Source: Chitinophaga deserti
Lineage (GTDB): Bacteria > Bacteroidota > Bacteroidia > Chitinophagales > Chitinophagaceae
Assembly: GCF_003149455.1 (NCBI RefSeq)
Contig: NZ_QFFK01000002.1
Location: 186,001-250,000 of the forward strand
DNA: 64,000 nt
Reading direction: 5' to 3'
Under the pieces are notes generated by a model. It worked only from the letters and a program-made list of their open reading frames with translations, was not told where the DNA came from and did not search any database. The translations under genes and the position numbers were made by a program. Of this stretch, positions 1 through 9,500 are shown piece by piece. Position 1 is the first letter of the stretch; every line of letters begins with the position of its first letter.

Positions 1-1055
1 ATCCTTGGCGCAGCACCTCTTTTACCCTGTTTGGTAGTGATCAGCAGGGCGCCGTAAGGAGCGCTGGAACCGTAGATGGCTGCGGAGGCCGCGTCTTTAA
101 TGATGGAAATGCTTTCGATATCGCTGGGGTTAATGGCGTTGAGGTCCCCACCCGGCACACCGTCTACTACAATCAGCGGGGCACCTGTAGTTCCCATACC
201 TGTATATCCGCGGATGTTGATGTTCTGTGTTGCATTGGGCGCGCCGCCTGCTGTGGTGGAGGTAATGTTGAGGTTACCCACCATACCCTGCAGTGCCTGG
301 GAGATGCGGGTAACAGGACGGTTCTCCATCTCTTTCCCGTTTACCTGGTCTACCGCACCGGTGAGGTTGGCTTTCTTCTGTGCACCATAGCCTACTACCA
401 CTACTTCATCGAGCTTGCTGTTATCTACTACCAGGGCAATGGATAAACTGCTTCGCCCGTCCAGCGGCACATCTTTGGAAGTATAGCCGGTAAACCGGAA
501 CTCCAGGATGGCGCTTTTAGGCACATTCCGGAGGCGGAAAATGCCATGAATATCAGCGGCAATGCCCTGCGTGGTTCCCTTTACGAGAACGGTAGCCCCG
601 ATGAGGGGTTCGCCGGTATCATCGGTTACCTTACCGGTAACTTCAGGGATGATGGAGGTATCTGCCGCAGGGAAATACCGCAGTACGGGCAATGGTTGCC
701 TGCGCAGCACGATGTTCTTTTCCACGATCTCGAATTCCAGTCCTGTATTCTCCAGCACCATTTCGAGCGCCTGCTTCAGCGGCACATTATTCAGCCATAC
801 GTCGGCCTTCTGATGAGGGCCAATCAGCTTATCGTCGTAAAGGAACAGATGCCCGCTCTGCTTCCTGATCTCTTTGAACACTTTGCGCAGCGGCGCTTTG
901 TTCATGACCAGGGAAATGTTTTGCGGCAAAGCATCGCCGCTAACATGTAAAAATCCAATGAGGAGCATAAAAGCGGTCATTCTCATAACCTTCCAGATTT
1001 TGGTTGTGGCATGCCCGCGCCTGTACGGAACATGTCCATTCAATTTCAAATGCAT
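1..1055 (-). CDS. SusC/RagA-type TonB-dependent receptor with STN domain, 3' part beyond the window
   Basis: N-terminal part of an outer-membrane SusC-family transporter; the gene runs off the left edge. Translating the minus strand from an ATG at 1055 gives a leader with a hydrophobic stretch. An STN (secretin/TonB N-terminal) domain follows, then a carboxypeptidase-regulatory-like domain (VTDDTGEPLIGATVLVKG), then the TonB box/plug start (DEVVVVGYGAQKKANLTGAV) and plug. An internal ATG at 986 is an alternative start; the longer form resembles the N-terminus of the SusC at 6577-10059. The STN domain implies signalling to FecR, and the sigma/FecR pair just upstream (2524-3126, 1343-2458) fits. 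Substrate unknown. Confidence 0.9.
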   Translation of the reverse strand, partial: MHLKLNGHVPYRRGHATTKIWKVMRMTAFMLLIGFLHVSGDALPQNISLVMNKAPLRKVFKEIRKQSGHLFLYDDKLIGPHQKADVWLNNVPLKQALEMVLENTGLEFEIVEKNIVLRRQPLPVLRYFPAADTSIIPEVTGKVTDDTGEPLIGATVLVKGTTQGIAADIHGIFRLRNVPKSAILEFRFTGYTSKDVPLDGRSSLSIALVVDNSKLDEVVVVGYGAQKKANLTGAVDQVNGKEMENRPVTRISQALQGMVGNLNITSTTAGGAPNATQNINIRGYTGMGTTGAPLIVVDGVPGGDLNAINPSDIESISIIKDAASAAIYGSSAPYGALLITTKQGKRGAAPR

Positions 1056-1342
1056 AAATTTGCAATGTTTGGGTGTTGTTTAATGAATCGCAGCAAATGA
1101 TGATTTAGGTGATACCCGAGCGAATTAAAGTCGGGGGTGTTACCAGCACCTCCGGCTTCTTTATCGGGAATTGCGTACGTTACGTTTTCATGTGGATGGA
1201 TTTTAGTTGGTGAAAATATCTCCCCTTGCCGCAGGCGCGAAGCCGCAGCTTATATAGATTTGGTCTTATCATGCAATAGTTCTTCATCGCTGCAGGATGG
1301 CGTCTGCAGCACTCATGTCTGGTTGTTGGTGACTTTTTTTCT
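1056..1342. other. Intergenic region between fecR and the partial susC
   Basis: About 290 bases without a convincing gene. It should hold the promoter of the partial SusC gene, probably one read by the neighbouring ECF sigma factor, but I see no TAnnTTTG box on the minus strand. A small frame on the plus strand here has no domain features and is not called. Confidence 0.5.
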
Positions 1343-2458
1343 TTACGTAATAATGATCAGCTTTCTGGCCTCTATTCTGAATTGTAAACCTGTTGCTTTC
1401 AGCACTGTTAGGACTTGTGACAGACTATAATTTCGATATACTGCTCCATTTAATTTCATATCTGATGGCCGGCCCTGGTATTCGATTTCCACATCGTACC
1501 AGCGTGCCAGCTGCCGCATCACGGAATGCAGATCGGCATCCTGGAAAATGAACAATCCATTCTTCCATGCCAGCACTTCTTCCACATCCACTTCATTCAC
1601 CTGCAATGCGCTCCCTTCCGTTACCGTGGCCTGCTGGCCAGGCTGCAACTGCTTCGCTCCGCCATTCCCCTTCACAATAACTGCTCCCTGCACCAGTGTG
1701 GCGTTCACTTCTTTTTCATCTTTATAGGCCATTACGTTGAAGCTGGTTCCCAATACATCCACCGTAGTCTGGCTGGCCTTTACCCGGAAAGGCTTCTTCG
1801 CATCTTTCTCTACTTCAAAAAAGGCTTCTCCCGTCAGTTCCACTTCCCGCATATCGCCACTGAAGGTGGTGGGGTAAGTAAGGGCCGATTCGGCGTTCAT
1901 CCACACCTTCGTACCGTCGGACAGGATTACCTTGAACTGGCCGCCTCTTGGGGTGCGCAGGGTATTGAAAGCAGTGGCGCCTCCGCTACCGGCATTGCCG
2001 TCATAACTGAGCTGTCCGCCTGCTGACCTGATACTGGCATCGCCCTGGGTGGGGATAACGATAGCCCCCGAGCTGTCTAATTCCATCACAGAACCATCGG
2101 CCAGTGTGAGCAGGGCTTTATTACTCCCCGGCAGTACTTCGGCCACAGGCATTCCGGATGGCGCATCAGTACCGTTGTTCTTTAATGCTCTCATGGCAAA
2201 AAAAGCGGATATACCACCAATCAGTACTGCCGCTGCGGCAGCTCTGTAACGCCAGGATCCTACCACCCGCATCCATCCCCGCTTTTCGGCAGGGGGTTGC
2301 ATCAGGGCTTCCAGCACATCGTCCTGCACCAGCTGGTCGAACCTGCCGGAGGCAGCCGCTTCGGCAAAAGCCGCTTCTTCCCGCCTTGATAACCTGCCCG
2401 TTTTATACCGGGATAGCAGTTTTAAGAAATCCTGTTCTGTCATTTTCGTGGCATTCAC
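1343..2458 (-). CDS. FecR family anti-sigma factor
   Basis: Inner-membrane anti-sigma factor of 371 aa. A cytoplasmic N-terminal region of about 85 residues binds the sigma factor. One membrane segment lies at about 91-110 (YRAAAAAVLIGGISAFFAM). The periplasmic FecR domain has the family signature around NTLRTPRGGQFKVILSDGTK and ALTYPTTF. A C-terminal DUF4974-like domain contains VMRQLARWYDVEIEY. It lies 65 bases downstream of the ECF sigma gene and upstream of the partial STN-type SusC, the standard sigma-FecR-SusC order. In this family, contact with the SusC STN domain relieves sigma inhibition. A second Met at residue 6 is an alternative start. Confidence 0.93.
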   Translation of the reverse strand: MNATKMTEQDFLKLLSRYKTGRLSRREEAAFAEAAASGRFDQLVQDDVLEALMQPPAEKRGWMRVVGSWRYRAAAAAVLIGGISAFFAMRALKNNGTDAPSGMPVAEVLPGSNKALLTLADGSVMELDSSGAIVIPTQGDASIRSAGGQLSYDGNAGSGGATAFNTLRTPRGGQFKVILSDGTKVWMNAESALTYPTTFSGDMREVELTGEAFFEVEKDAKKPFRVKASQTTVDVLGTSFNVMAYKDEKEVNATLVQGAVIVKGNGGAKQLQPGQQATVTEGSALQVNEVDVEEVLAWKNGLFIFQDADLHSVMRQLARWYDVEIEYQGRPSDMKLNGAVYRNYSLSQVLTVLKATGLQFRIEARKLIIIT

Positions 2459-2523
2459 TTTTACGCCTTTGAGATAAAGACATTTGAAAATAAGGGTCGG
2501 ACTATTCTGTCAGAAAAAATATT

Positions 2524-3126
2524 TTACCACCCCATCAGCAGCCCGAGAGCGGCAGCAATGGTGGTATGTAAATGCTGGAGGAGGTACAGCCGGATGGATT
2601 GGAGTGCCTGAGACATATGGTTCTTCACCGTAAACCGCGATATCCTGAGTTCATGGGCTATTTCTTCGTAGCTCATGCCTTTTTCACGGGCCAGCTGGTA
2701 AATGCGTTTCCGCTGTGGAGGTAAACTATCGATCGCTGTATGGAGAAGGTGCTCACATTCGCGGTTGCGTACACGGTAATCGGTATCGCTGCCGGCGGTT
2801 TCTGTGGCGTACAGCAGATCTTTATGGACAGCCATTTCGTGCGCTGCCTTCTTAAAACGGTTGAAGATAAGATTGCGGGCAATAATGAAGAGGTAGTTCC
2901 GCATATCACGGACTTCGGAAAGTTTATCCCTGTTCTCCCAAAGTTTCCTGAAAACGTCCTGCACGATTTCACGTGACGCGTCCCGGTCTTTGACATATAC
3001 GGACGCGACCTGCAGAATGTGGGCTTCATAGCGGTGATACAAGGTAGTGAATGCATGTTCATCACCCTCCGCTATTTGACGCAACAACTCAAGATCCTGG
3101 TTGATCCATAACATGTTATTGTCCAC
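2524..3126 (-). CDS. ECF RNA polymerase sigma-70 factor
   Basis: A 200-aa ECF sigma factor. Region 2 lies at about 20-90 (AFTTLYHRYEAHILQVASVY, REIVQDVFRKLWENR, RNYLFIIARNLIFNRFKK). Region 4 lies at about 130-185 (LPPQRKRIYQLAREKGMSYEEIA, then the HTH helix RISRFTVKNHMSQAL). The C-terminal tail is hydrophobic (LHTTIAAALGLLMGW), as in many Bacteroidetes SusC-linked sigma factors. It heads the sigma-FecR-SusC unit at the left edge. Two perfect palindromes lie just upstream of the start (3151-3178). A second Met at residue 5 could be the true start. Confidence 0.93.
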   Translation of the reverse strand: MDNNMLWINQDLELLRQIAEGDEHAFTTLYHRYEAHILQVASVYVKDRDASREIVQDVFRKLWENRDKLSEVRDMRNYLFIIARNLIFNRFKKAAHEMAVHKDLLYATETAGSDTDYRVRNRECEHLLHTAIDSLPPQRKRIYQLAREKGMSYEEIAHELRISRFTVKNHMSQALQSIRLYLLQHLHTTIAAALGLLMGW

Positions 3127-3150
3127 TGCTACTGTTTTCGATGGTTATTG

Positions 3151-3178
3151 GGTACCATGGTACCGAAAGTAATATTAC
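3151..3178. promoter_or_regulatory. Two adjacent palindromes upstream of the ECF sigma gene
   Basis: GGTACCATGGTACC (3151-3164) is a perfect 14-bp palindrome and GTAATATTAC (3169-3178) a perfect 10-bp one. They lie 25 and 43 bp upstream of the sigma start codon at 3126. They may be an operator or a 5'-leader hairpin; the function is inferred from position only. Confidence 0.4.
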
Positions 3179-3253
3179 AGAATTAAGCGGAATACGTCCT
3201 GAGCGTATTTTAACAAATTGTACCAGTATTTTAGCGCTGCCTATCTGAAATGC

Positions 3254-3293
3254 CCGCCCCGGCACCACATCAGTTATGTATGAGCCGGGGCGG
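3254..3293 (-). terminator. GC-rich hairpin after the sulfatase gene
   Basis: CCGCCCCGGC (3254-3263) pairs perfectly with GCCGGGGCGG (3284-3293) around a 20-nt loop, just past the sulfatase stop codon at 3302. There is no U-tract on the minus strand, so this may be a 3'-end stabilising hairpin rather than an intrinsic terminator. Confidence 0.4.
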
Positions 3294-3301
3294 ATTATGC
3301 A

Positions 3302-4717
3302 TTATTTCCCGTTTAAGAGCGGGAAAATGGGTGATTCTATATGTGCTTCCGCCATCTTTTCCCGCATCGCCTGAACGATTGCAGGGTTGTTGGCGGCTAC
3401 GTTGTTCTTCTCAGCAGGGTCTTTTTCGAGATTATACAGCTCCACCGGGGCATCAGGGTTCTTCCTGATATCGAGGCGTACGCCTTTCCATTTACCCATC
3501 CTCACTGCCTGCCGTCCGCCGCTTTCATGGAACTCCCAGTACAGGTAATCATGCTTTTGCTGGCGGCCTTTGCCGGAAAGAGCGGGAAGGAAGGAAATAC
3601 CATCGGTATGCCGCGGTGCGGGGGCACCGGTTATTTCCACAAAGGTGGGCAGTACATCCCAGAAAGCACCCGTGTGGCGGGAGGTGGTGCCGGGCTTTAC
3701 TTTCCCGTTCCATTGCACGATAAAGGGCGTTTTAATACCGCCTTCATACAGATCGCGCTTGGCGCCTCTGAGGCCGCCGCTGCTGTTGAAGAAAGGAATA
3801 TCCGCCCCGCCTTCGAAGTGCGCACCATTATCGCTCGTGAATATGATGATGGTATTATCCATCAGGTTCAGCTCAGTAAGTTTCGCAATCACCTGGCCCA
3901 CGTAAGCATCCATCCGCGACACCATACCTGCATACGTGGCACGGGGCTTATCTACAGATGCATACCCCGGTACGGTGGCTCCCGGTCCATAACCGTTTCC
4001 TTTATGCGGCGTTTCAGGGAACTTGCCGTCATACATTTTAAACCATTCATCATCAGGACCCTGCAGCTCTGCATGTGGCAGCACAACCGGGATGAACAGG
4101 AAGAAAGGCTTCCCCTTATTCTCATCAATAAAATCCAGCGCTTTCTGCTGAATCAGCGCCGGTGCGTAATGTACTTTATTGGTGAGGTCATTCCCCTCCA
4201 GCACTACCTTCTGATCGTTATCCCACAGATGGGTGGGGTAATACCGGTGCGACTGCCGCTGGCAGTTATACCCGAAGAATTTATCGAAGCCCTTACGGTC
4301 AGGCGCCCCTGTGGTACCTACCATGCCCAGCCCCCACTTGCCAAAGGCTCCTGTGGTATAACCGGCCTGCTGCAGCAGCGATGCCATACTCTGAACTGTA
4401 TCTGCCAGGGGCTCCTGGCCTTCGGGCTGTATTTCTTTGTTGCCACGGATGTAGGTATGCCCTGTATGCTGGCCGGTAATGAGGCTGGAGCGCGATGGTG
4501 CGCATACAGAGGTACCGGCGTAAAAGGAAGTGAAACGCATTCCGTTTTTCGCCATCCGGTCGATGTTAGGCGTTTTGATCTTTTGCTGTCCGTATACCCC
4601 GAGGTCGCCATATCCGAGATCATCTGCCAGGATAAACACGATGTTGGGCTTCCGCTGCTGTGCCATAGTGATAGTGGCCATCACCAGCATTCCCGCTGTC
4701 AGAAAGTGTTTTTTCAT
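3302..4717 (-). CDS. Type I formylglycine-dependent sulfatase (arylsulfatase family)
   Basis: Secreted sulfatase of 471 aa that hydrolyses sulfate esters, probably on a glycan brought in by the neighbouring SusC/SusD. The signal peptide covers about residues 1-19 (ending ATITMAQ). The metal-site motif ADDLGYGD has Asp32 and Asp33. The sulfatase signature CAPSR lies at 72-76, with Cys72 the residue converted to formylglycine, and GQHTGHTYIRGN follows. The second metal motif is FTSDNGAHFEGG. The start at 4717 (MKKHFLTAG) was chosen over an in-frame upstream start because the extra 15 codons would be read through the terminator hairpin at 4729-4760. A maturase must be supplied elsewhere; none is seen here. 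Confidence 0.95.
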   Translation of the reverse strand: MKKHFLTAGMLVMATITMAQQRKPNIVFILADDLGYGDLGVYGQQKIKTPNIDRMAKNGMRFTSFYAGTSVCAPSRSSLITGQHTGHTYIRGNKEIQPEGQEPLADTVQSMASLLQQAGYTTGAFGKWGLGMVGTTGAPDRKGFDKFFGYNCQRQSHRYYPTHLWDNDQKVVLEGNDLTNKVHYAPALIQQKALDFIDENKGKPFFLFIPVVLPHAELQGPDDEWFKMYDGKFPETPHKGNGYGPGATVPGYASVDKPRATYAGMVSRMDAYVGQVIAKLTELNLMDNTIIIFTSDNGAHFEGGADIPFFNSSGGLRGAKRDLYEGGIKTPFIVQWNGKVKPGTTSRHTGAFWDVLPTFVEITGAPAPRHTDGISFLPALSGKGRQQKHDYLYWEFHESGGRQAVRMGKWKGVRLDIRKNPDAPVELYNLEKDPAEKNNVAANNPAIVQAMREKMAEAHIESPIFPLLNGK

Positions 4718-4728
4718 GTCGATAAGAT

Positions 4729-4760
4729 AAAAAAAAGGCCGGTTAAATGGATAACCGGCC
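4729..4760 (-). terminator. Intrinsic terminator between susD and the sulfatase gene
   Basis: On the minus strand a perfect 9-bp stem (737-745 with 752-760 in the 4000s, GGCCGGTTA/TAACCGGCC, 6-nt loop) is followed by eight U residues. It starts 17 nt after the SusD stop codon and ends 12 nt before the sulfatase ATG at 4717. Sulfatase expression from the susCD operon would therefore need read-through. Confidence 0.8.
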
Positions 4761-4777
4761 ATGAAGAAATCAGTTTG

Positions 4778-6559
4778 TTACTTCCACCCGGTGTTCTGAT
4801 CCAGCTTAGGATTCAGCACCCGCTGGTTGGATGGGATGGGGTAGAGATAGTAATATTCAGGCCATGTTCCGGGAGGCACACCTTCGTAGGCGATGTAACC
4901 TTCCGTGGCATTGTTGAGAATGGGAATCTTCGCATCCGCAGCCACATCCGTACCTTTCTTAATCCACCGGCCCAGTTTCTGTGCCATGGCGTATTCCATC
5001 TTTTTCCAACGGCGCAGGTCATCGAACCGGAAGCCTTCACCCATCAGTTCTACCGCACGTTCCCGGCGAATCTCCCAGAGCAGCGGTTCTACCGCAGCAT
5101 CGCGCTGAGGGTCGTTAGGGATAGCGGCTACCTGCAGTGGAGCAACGGCTCCACGGGTGCGCAGTTTATTAATCGTAGCATCGGCTATTGACTGGTTGAA
5201 CTCGCCCAGTTCATACTTCGCTTCCGCATAATTCAACAGAACCTCTCCCATTCTGAAAATGGGTGCGTCGTTGATATCCTGGTTCTGAATCCTTGCGATC
5301 TTATTGCTGAACTTACTGAAGCGGTAACCCGTATAGGTTACACAGAAAGGCTGGCCCAGCGTGTAATCCACATAATGCGGCTCCTGGCGCAGTACGATGC
5401 CCTGCCAGTTGAGGGTAGGGAGCGTTTTCCGCTTTTCATTGGAGATGTTTTGCATGGTATCGATATACTCCCTGTCTGCAGGATCGGCCGTGAGTGTGAA
5501 GTCGTAGCTGGGGTGTACGGTATTCACTTTATAAGGCGGCGGAGTGGTGAAATACAACCTGCGGTCGCGGGAGCGGAATTCGGTGAAGGGAGATTTATCA
5601 CCCTGGAACTGTGGGCTGGTCCACCGGGTTTGCCCGTCGCGCATAAGGTACATGTCTGCCGCTTTCTTTGTGAGGTCCCAGCGGCCGGAGGAGTTACGTC
5701 CCAGCGAAGCGAGGGAGTGCGTCACCTGCCCGATCTCATAGCGCCTGTATAGCAGGATGCCCTGCACACCGGCCAGTGATTCGCTGTTGAAATCATCGTC
5801 GTAGCCGGGGGCCAGCGAAGGGAAGCTGGTCATCAGTTTTTGTGCCGCTGCAGCGCTGGCAGTGAAGTAAGGCTTAGGATCGCCCAGCTGGTGGTATTTC
5901 CTCCAGGCGCCTTCCATCACACCAAAGCGGGAAATGAAAGCCCTTACTACATGCACATCCACGGTATTCTCACCATCACCATCCGCTTTAATATTCGCTT
6001 CCGCCCATTGCAGCTCTTCGAGGAGCTTATCCGTGATCTGGGAACGTGGTGCGCGGGGGGCGTTGAGCAATTCGGCATCTGTGTCTGACAATGGTTTTTC
6101 GATGTAAGGCACCCCACCGAATTTGTTTACCAGCTGGTAATAATTGTAGGCCCTGAAGAAAAGACCCACAGCCCGCCAATGTTTACGGTCAGCCTCTGTG
6201 AGGTTCGTAGCATTGTCTATATTGGCCAGCATGATATTCACATTTCGGATACGGGCGTAGCCATTTGTATAGTCTTCACTTTCGGCAGGGATGGTCATAC
6301 GCTGCCAGATCCAGTCGGAGATACCATTGGGATTCGCGTTAAGGAACAGGTCGGTATTATATTCCGAATTCACGGTAGCACCGGCGTAACCGGGGAACAC
6401 TTCATAAAAGTTCCAGGCGTATGTTTTGAAGTTCTGGTAATTGGTGAAAGTGTATGTTTCGGTAAGCTCATCTCTTGGCTGCAGGTCCAGGAAATCTTTA
6501 CATCCCTGAAGCATGAGTGTGGCGAAGCAACCGGCTATGATATATCGTTGAAAGTTCAT
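4778..6559 (-). CDS. SusD/RagB family outer-membrane nutrient-binding lipoprotein
   Basis: A 593-aa surface lipoprotein that caps the SusC barrel and captures glycan. The lipoprotein signal ends LMLQGC (Cys20), followed by KDFLDLQP, typical of SusD starts. Helical SusD/TPR-like segments include HWRAVGLFFRAYNYYQLV and GEVLLNYAEAKYELGE. The C-terminal family features are LLWEIRRERAVELMGEGFRF, DDLRRWKKME and the ending LDQNTGWK. It follows its SusC by 17 bases, so the pair is cotranscribed. Substrate cannot be told from sequence; the following sulfatase suggests a sulfated glycan. Confidence 0.95.
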   Translation of the reverse strand: MNFQRYIIAGCFATLMLQGCKDFLDLQPRDELTETYTFTNYQNFKTYAWNFYEVFPGYAGATVNSEYNTDLFLNANPNGISDWIWQRMTIPAESEDYTNGYARIRNVNIMLANIDNATNLTEADRKHWRAVGLFFRAYNYYQLVNKFGGVPYIEKPLSDTDAELLNAPRAPRSQITDKLLEELQWAEANIKADGDGENTVDVHVVRAFISRFGVMEGAWRKYHQLGDPKPYFTASAAAAQKLMTSFPSLAPGYDDDFNSESLAGVQGILLYRRYEIGQVTHSLASLGRNSSGRWDLTKKAADMYLMRDGQTRWTSPQFQGDKSPFTEFRSRDRRLYFTTPPPYKVNTVHPSYDFTLTADPADREYIDTMQNISNEKRKTLPTLNWQGIVLRQEPHYVDYTLGQPFCVTYTGYRFSKFSNKIARIQNQDINDAPIFRMGEVLLNYAEAKYELGEFNQSIADATINKLRTRGAVAPLQVAAIPNDPQRDAAVEPLLWEIRRERAVELMGEGFRFDDLRRWKKMEYAMAQKLGRWIKKGTDVAADAKIPILNNATEGYIAYEGVPPGTWPEYYYLYPIPSNQRVLNPKLDQNTGWK

Positions 6560-6576
6560 GTTGTCAGTTTTTTGGA

Positions 6577-9500
6577 TCAGAAGGAAAGGTTCATGCCGAA
6601 GCTGTATTTCTTCAGGGAAGGGTATATACCGCCTTCCGCGATGTTACTGGCATCACCTTCCATGCCTTTTGGCAGATGGTCGAAGAGGAACAGGTTTTCG
6701 CCGGAAGCGAAAATGCGCAGCCCTTCGATCTTAGCTTTGGCGAGTATGTGACGGGGCACGCTGTAGGCGAGGGTCACGTTCTTCACACGCAGGTAAGCGC
6801 CGTTCTGTAAATACTTCGTCTGCACATTGCGGCTGGTTGCGGTATTGCCGCTGCCGTTGGCATATACCCGCGGGTAATATCCGTTGGTACGGTTAGGCGT
6901 CCAGTAGTCGAGGTTGTGCTTATAAATAGTGCTGAACTGATCCTGGTAGGGCCAGAAGAGACGGGTGCCCATCCACAGATCCCTTTTCCCCACTCCCTGC
7001 AGGAAGAAGTTGAGATCGAAGTTTTTATACGATGCATTACCAAACATCCCGAACTGGTAGCGGCGGGTAGCGTTACCGATGATCTTACGGTCGCCCGGAT
7101 CGGCCAGCGTTCCGTTACCACTGAAGATGATACCATCACCATTCAGATCGGCATACCGGATATCTCCGGGATTAGGAGCGATGCTTTTAAAGAAGGGTAT
7201 CCCGGGAAGCAGTTTGCCTCCGGTGAGGTTGGCGTTGAGCGATCCTTTCTCAAAATCGTCTATGGTATAAAACCCATCAGTCACATATCCCCAGATCTCG
7301 TTGATCTTCTGGCCGGCGTAAAAGCTGGAGATAAGGCCGCCGGGGTTGTGATATCGAGTAATATGCGTCTGGTTGTCGGACACATTCAGGCCAAAGCCGT
7401 AGGTGAATTCACCGATCTTATCGCCCCAGCTGATTTCCAGTTCCCAGCCTTTCGTTTCCAGATCGGCTACGTTCTGGTTAGGTGCCTTAATGCCCAATGG
7501 AGCAGGAAGCGCTGCGCCAGGAGCCAACATGCCCAATGTTTTGCGGTTGTAAATATCGAACGTAATGCCAAGGCGGTTATTCAGCAGCATAAAGTCCACA
7601 CCACCATTCAGCGTTTGCACGCGCTCCCAGGTAAGGCGGCCGCTGGGCAATGTGGGAGCCCCCAATGACGACGCACGCACGCCATTCTCATCTACCCAGC
7701 CAGAGAGGCCCGGCTGCATGCCGGGGAAGTAAGGGAAATCATCATCTACATTCTGATTCCCGATCTCCCCGAACGAACCACGCATTTTGAATTGCTGCAC
7801 TGTGTTCTTCGCGAATACCATGAATTTCTCTTCCATCACATTCCAACCTGCAGATACGGAAGGGAAGAAACCGAAGCGGTCGCCCGGAGGGAATTTGCTG
7901 GACCCGTCGTACCGGCCATTCAGTTCCAGCAGGTATTTGCCTTTGTAATCATAGTTGATACGCCCGAAATAACCCAGCACCGCATACTGAGGATATGCAT
8001 CCGTTGAATTGGCAGGACCGGAAGAACCTGATAAGGTAGGCACAAAGGCAGACAGCTGGTTTTCGCGGTAGGTAGTAAGGCTGTCTCCTTTATCGATTTC
8101 CATATTCGTACCGGCAATAGCTTTCAGGTTATGGCCCCCCGATAATGCCGCAGTATATGTACCATACAGGTTAAATGCGTGGTGGTTGGCCTGCGCTAGA
8201 CTGCGGGTGAACCGCGAGTTGGTAAAGAACGCTTTTACATCGTAAGTACTGGGATCGATGTAATCGTTCACCAGGCGCGTATTGTATCTGTTATCCGTGT
8301 TTTTGTAGAATGTGTATTCCGCATCAACCCGGAAGTTTTTAACGGGGGTATATTCCAGTTTACCGAACAGGCGGATGTTTTCCAGCTTCCCTACATTCGC
8401 CGCTTCCAAACGTGCCACATTATTAGGCGTGCTGTAAGGCAGCTTCCGGCCATTGTTGGCAACAGCTTCGCCAATGGGAACGAACGATGCCAGCGTAATG
8501 GCATTGTAGAACAGATCGCTCAGTGCCGAAGGTGTTTTACGATGATCGTTCCGGTAAAAGACGCTTACGGAAGAGCGGAGCTTTGAAGTAAGATCGGTAG
8601 TGAGGTTAGCGTTGAAGTTATACCGGTTAAGCTTGTCGTTCCCGGAAACCATAATCCCGTCTTCCCCGGAATAGCCACCAGAAACGCGGTAGGTCGATTT
8701 TTCTGAACCTCCCGAATAGGAGAAGTTGTGCTGCTGCTCCATACCTCCTTTAAACAGCGCACCATACAGGTCCTGCTCTGCGAGGGGGTAATGCAGGCCG
8801 TTGAGGATGGCTTCGCCGGAGGGATATTTGCCCGGATCCTGTTCGTATTCTTTCAGATAACCCAGCCATTTATCCACGTCCTGTCCGCTCCAGTAACTGG
8901 TGGTACCGAAATCTTTCAGCGACTGCACCATTTCCATGGGTGTGGCTTTTACGGGGAGGGAAGCAGGTTTGCTCCAGGTGAAGTTATTCGAGTAGTTGAA
9001 GCGCGGGGGAGAATTCCGCTTTCCTTTTTTAGTTGTGATAAGGATAACGCCAAAAGCTGCGCGGGCGCCGTAAATAGAAGACGCGGCCGCATCTTTCAGC
9101 ACGGTGATGTTCTCGATATCTTTCGGGTTCACATCATCTATCGCCATCGGGACGTTATCTACCAGTACCAGCGGACCGCCGCCGTTGATGGAAGCATAGC
9201 CGCGGAGGTTAACGGTAGCACCGCTTCCCGGCTGCCCCGATCCGAAAGTGATTTGTAATCCCGGAACGGCGCCCTGCAATGCCTGAGCGGTTCCGCTTAC
9301 CGGCCGGCTGCCCAGTACTTCATCCATACTAACGGTGCTTACGGCACCGGTGAGGTTGGCTTTCTTCTGAGTGCCAAATCCAACCACTACGATTTCGCTC
9401 AGTGCAGCCTGATCGTCTTTCAGCACAATGCGCATTTCTCCGGAAGCCACTTTTACTTCCTGCGTGGCAAAGCCCATAGAGCGGATGATGAGGGTAGCGG

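Noticed and set aside
3341..5191. 616-aa plus-strand open frame across the sulfatase and the 3' end of susD
   Set aside because: It lies antisense to two clear genes and crosses their boundary; no domain, signal or conserved motif. GC-rich codon use on the other strand keeps the frame open.
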